NCBI RefSeq assembly: GCF_031501865.1
Contig: NZ_JARRCW010000001.1
Coordinates: forward strand, 877,001-941,000
From: Pseudovibrio sp. M1P-2-3
GTDB lineage: Bacteria; Pseudomonadota; Alphaproteobacteria; Rhizobiales; Stappiaceae
Direction of reading: 5' to 3'
DNA: 64,000 nucleotides
A program made the translations under genes and the position numbers. Shown piece by piece: positions 63,738 to 64,000 of this stretch. Every line of letters begins with the position of its first letter. Position 1 is the stretch's first letter. The notes beneath the pieces are model-generated. The model was not told the origin of the DNA. It did no database searches and was given only the letters and a program-made list of their open reading frames with translations.

Positions 63738-64000
63738 ATGACAATATCAAGACGTAACCTTTTAAAAGTAACGGCTGCAGCAGTTGCAACACCGGCGGTT
63801 TTGAGAGCCCACGACGCTCTCGCGACTTCTGGTTCCGTAAAGATTTCCGCTTGGACCGATTACATTCAGCCCAATATAATCGAGAAGTTTGAGGGCGAGA
63901 CTGGAATTAAAGTTGAGCTCTCAACTTATGGCTCCAATGACGAATCTGAATCAACTGTGCGTGCTGCTGGCGGAAAAGGGTTTGATGTTGTCTTCCCTTC
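63738..64000 (+). CDS. Polyamine-type extracellular solute-binding protein (partial, cut by window end)
   Basis: The first 87 residues are visible. The N-terminus SRRNLLKVTAAAVATPAVL is a twin-arginine-type signal peptide. The mature part starts SGSVKISAWTDYIQPNIIEKF, then EGETGIKVELSTYGSNDES and GFDVVFPS, the N-terminal lobe of PotD/PotF-type binding proteins of the ABC family. GGAGGGG stands before the ATG. It is probably the first gene of a spermidine/putrescine-type import operon that continues beyond the window. The exact ligand cannot be told from this part. Confidence 0.82.
   Translation, partial: MTISRRNLLKVTAAAVATPAVLRAHDALATSGSVKISAWTDYIQPNIIEKFEGETGIKVELSTYGSNDESESTVRAAGGKGFDVVFP

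Overview
The window looks like a chromosomal segment of a marine-type alphaproteobacterium. The supporting signs are a permuted two-piece tmRNA with an ANDN...AVAA tag, the alphaproteobacterial SspB and DUF4169 families, a GlpSTPQV glycerol transporter, and the order sspB / thyA / folA / hflKC / Do-protease / serB / miaA / leuA. The moderate base composition and gene set would suit Hyphomicrobiales of the Stappiaceae type (for example Pseudovibrio). That genus-level guess is inference; no 16S gene is present.

Layout. 0-3.2 kb: AzlCD amino-acid exporter and a CLC chloride transporter. 3.6-8.8 kb: a giant AsmA protein, a ribbon-helix-helix protein, DUF4169 and the ClpXP adaptor SspB. 8.9-9.2 kb: the tmRNA gene ssrA, directly upstream of sspB on the same strand. 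9.4-12.2 kb: thyA, kdsB-like, histidine phosphatase, folA. 12.2-14.3 kb: two PhyH-family dioxygenase paralogues, one of which has lost all three metal ligands. 14.8-20.6 kb: hflK-hflC-DUF2065, a DegP-type protease, serB and miaA. 20.8-22.5 kb: leuA with a leucine-rich leader peptide.

23.0-28.3 kb is an array of four related, unrecognised, acidic proteins. Three share an N-terminal module and a conserved 42-43 nt element just upstream of their start codons. This is the best candidate for an undescribed system. 28.3-38.8 kb: PhzF, acetyltransferases, a Sel1-repeat protein, an alkyl sulfatase, ilvC, a TetR regulator with an operator-like palindrome, an RTX lipase and pdxJ. 38.9-41.5 kb: ilvIH preceded by a complete attenuator with leader peptide MKKSVLLIVVGMRVAGVE. 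41.9-43.1 kb: two tRNA-Lys genes and trhO.

43.2-46.9 kb is an R-body (reb) locus: four RebB-family genes, three small unrecognised genes (one coiled-coil) and an ECF-like sigma factor, all on the minus strand. 47.3-50.1 kb: an SMP-30-type lactonase and a divergent Lrp/alanine-dehydrogenase pair. 50.8-56.9 kb: the glpS-T-P-Q-DUF2160-V glycerol ABC transporter, whose two ATPases carry complementary lost motifs. 57.1-63.2 kb: an MFS transporter, a periplasmic trehalase and a chemoreceptor. The window ends inside a gene for a Tat-type periplasmic polyamine-like binding protein.

No CRISPR array, insertion sequence, integrase or rRNA was seen. Two families of short dispersed palindromic repeats occur, each with two copies. 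Branched-chain amino-acid biosynthesis (leuA, ilvC, ilvIH) is spread over several transcription units, and two of these have peptide-leader control.
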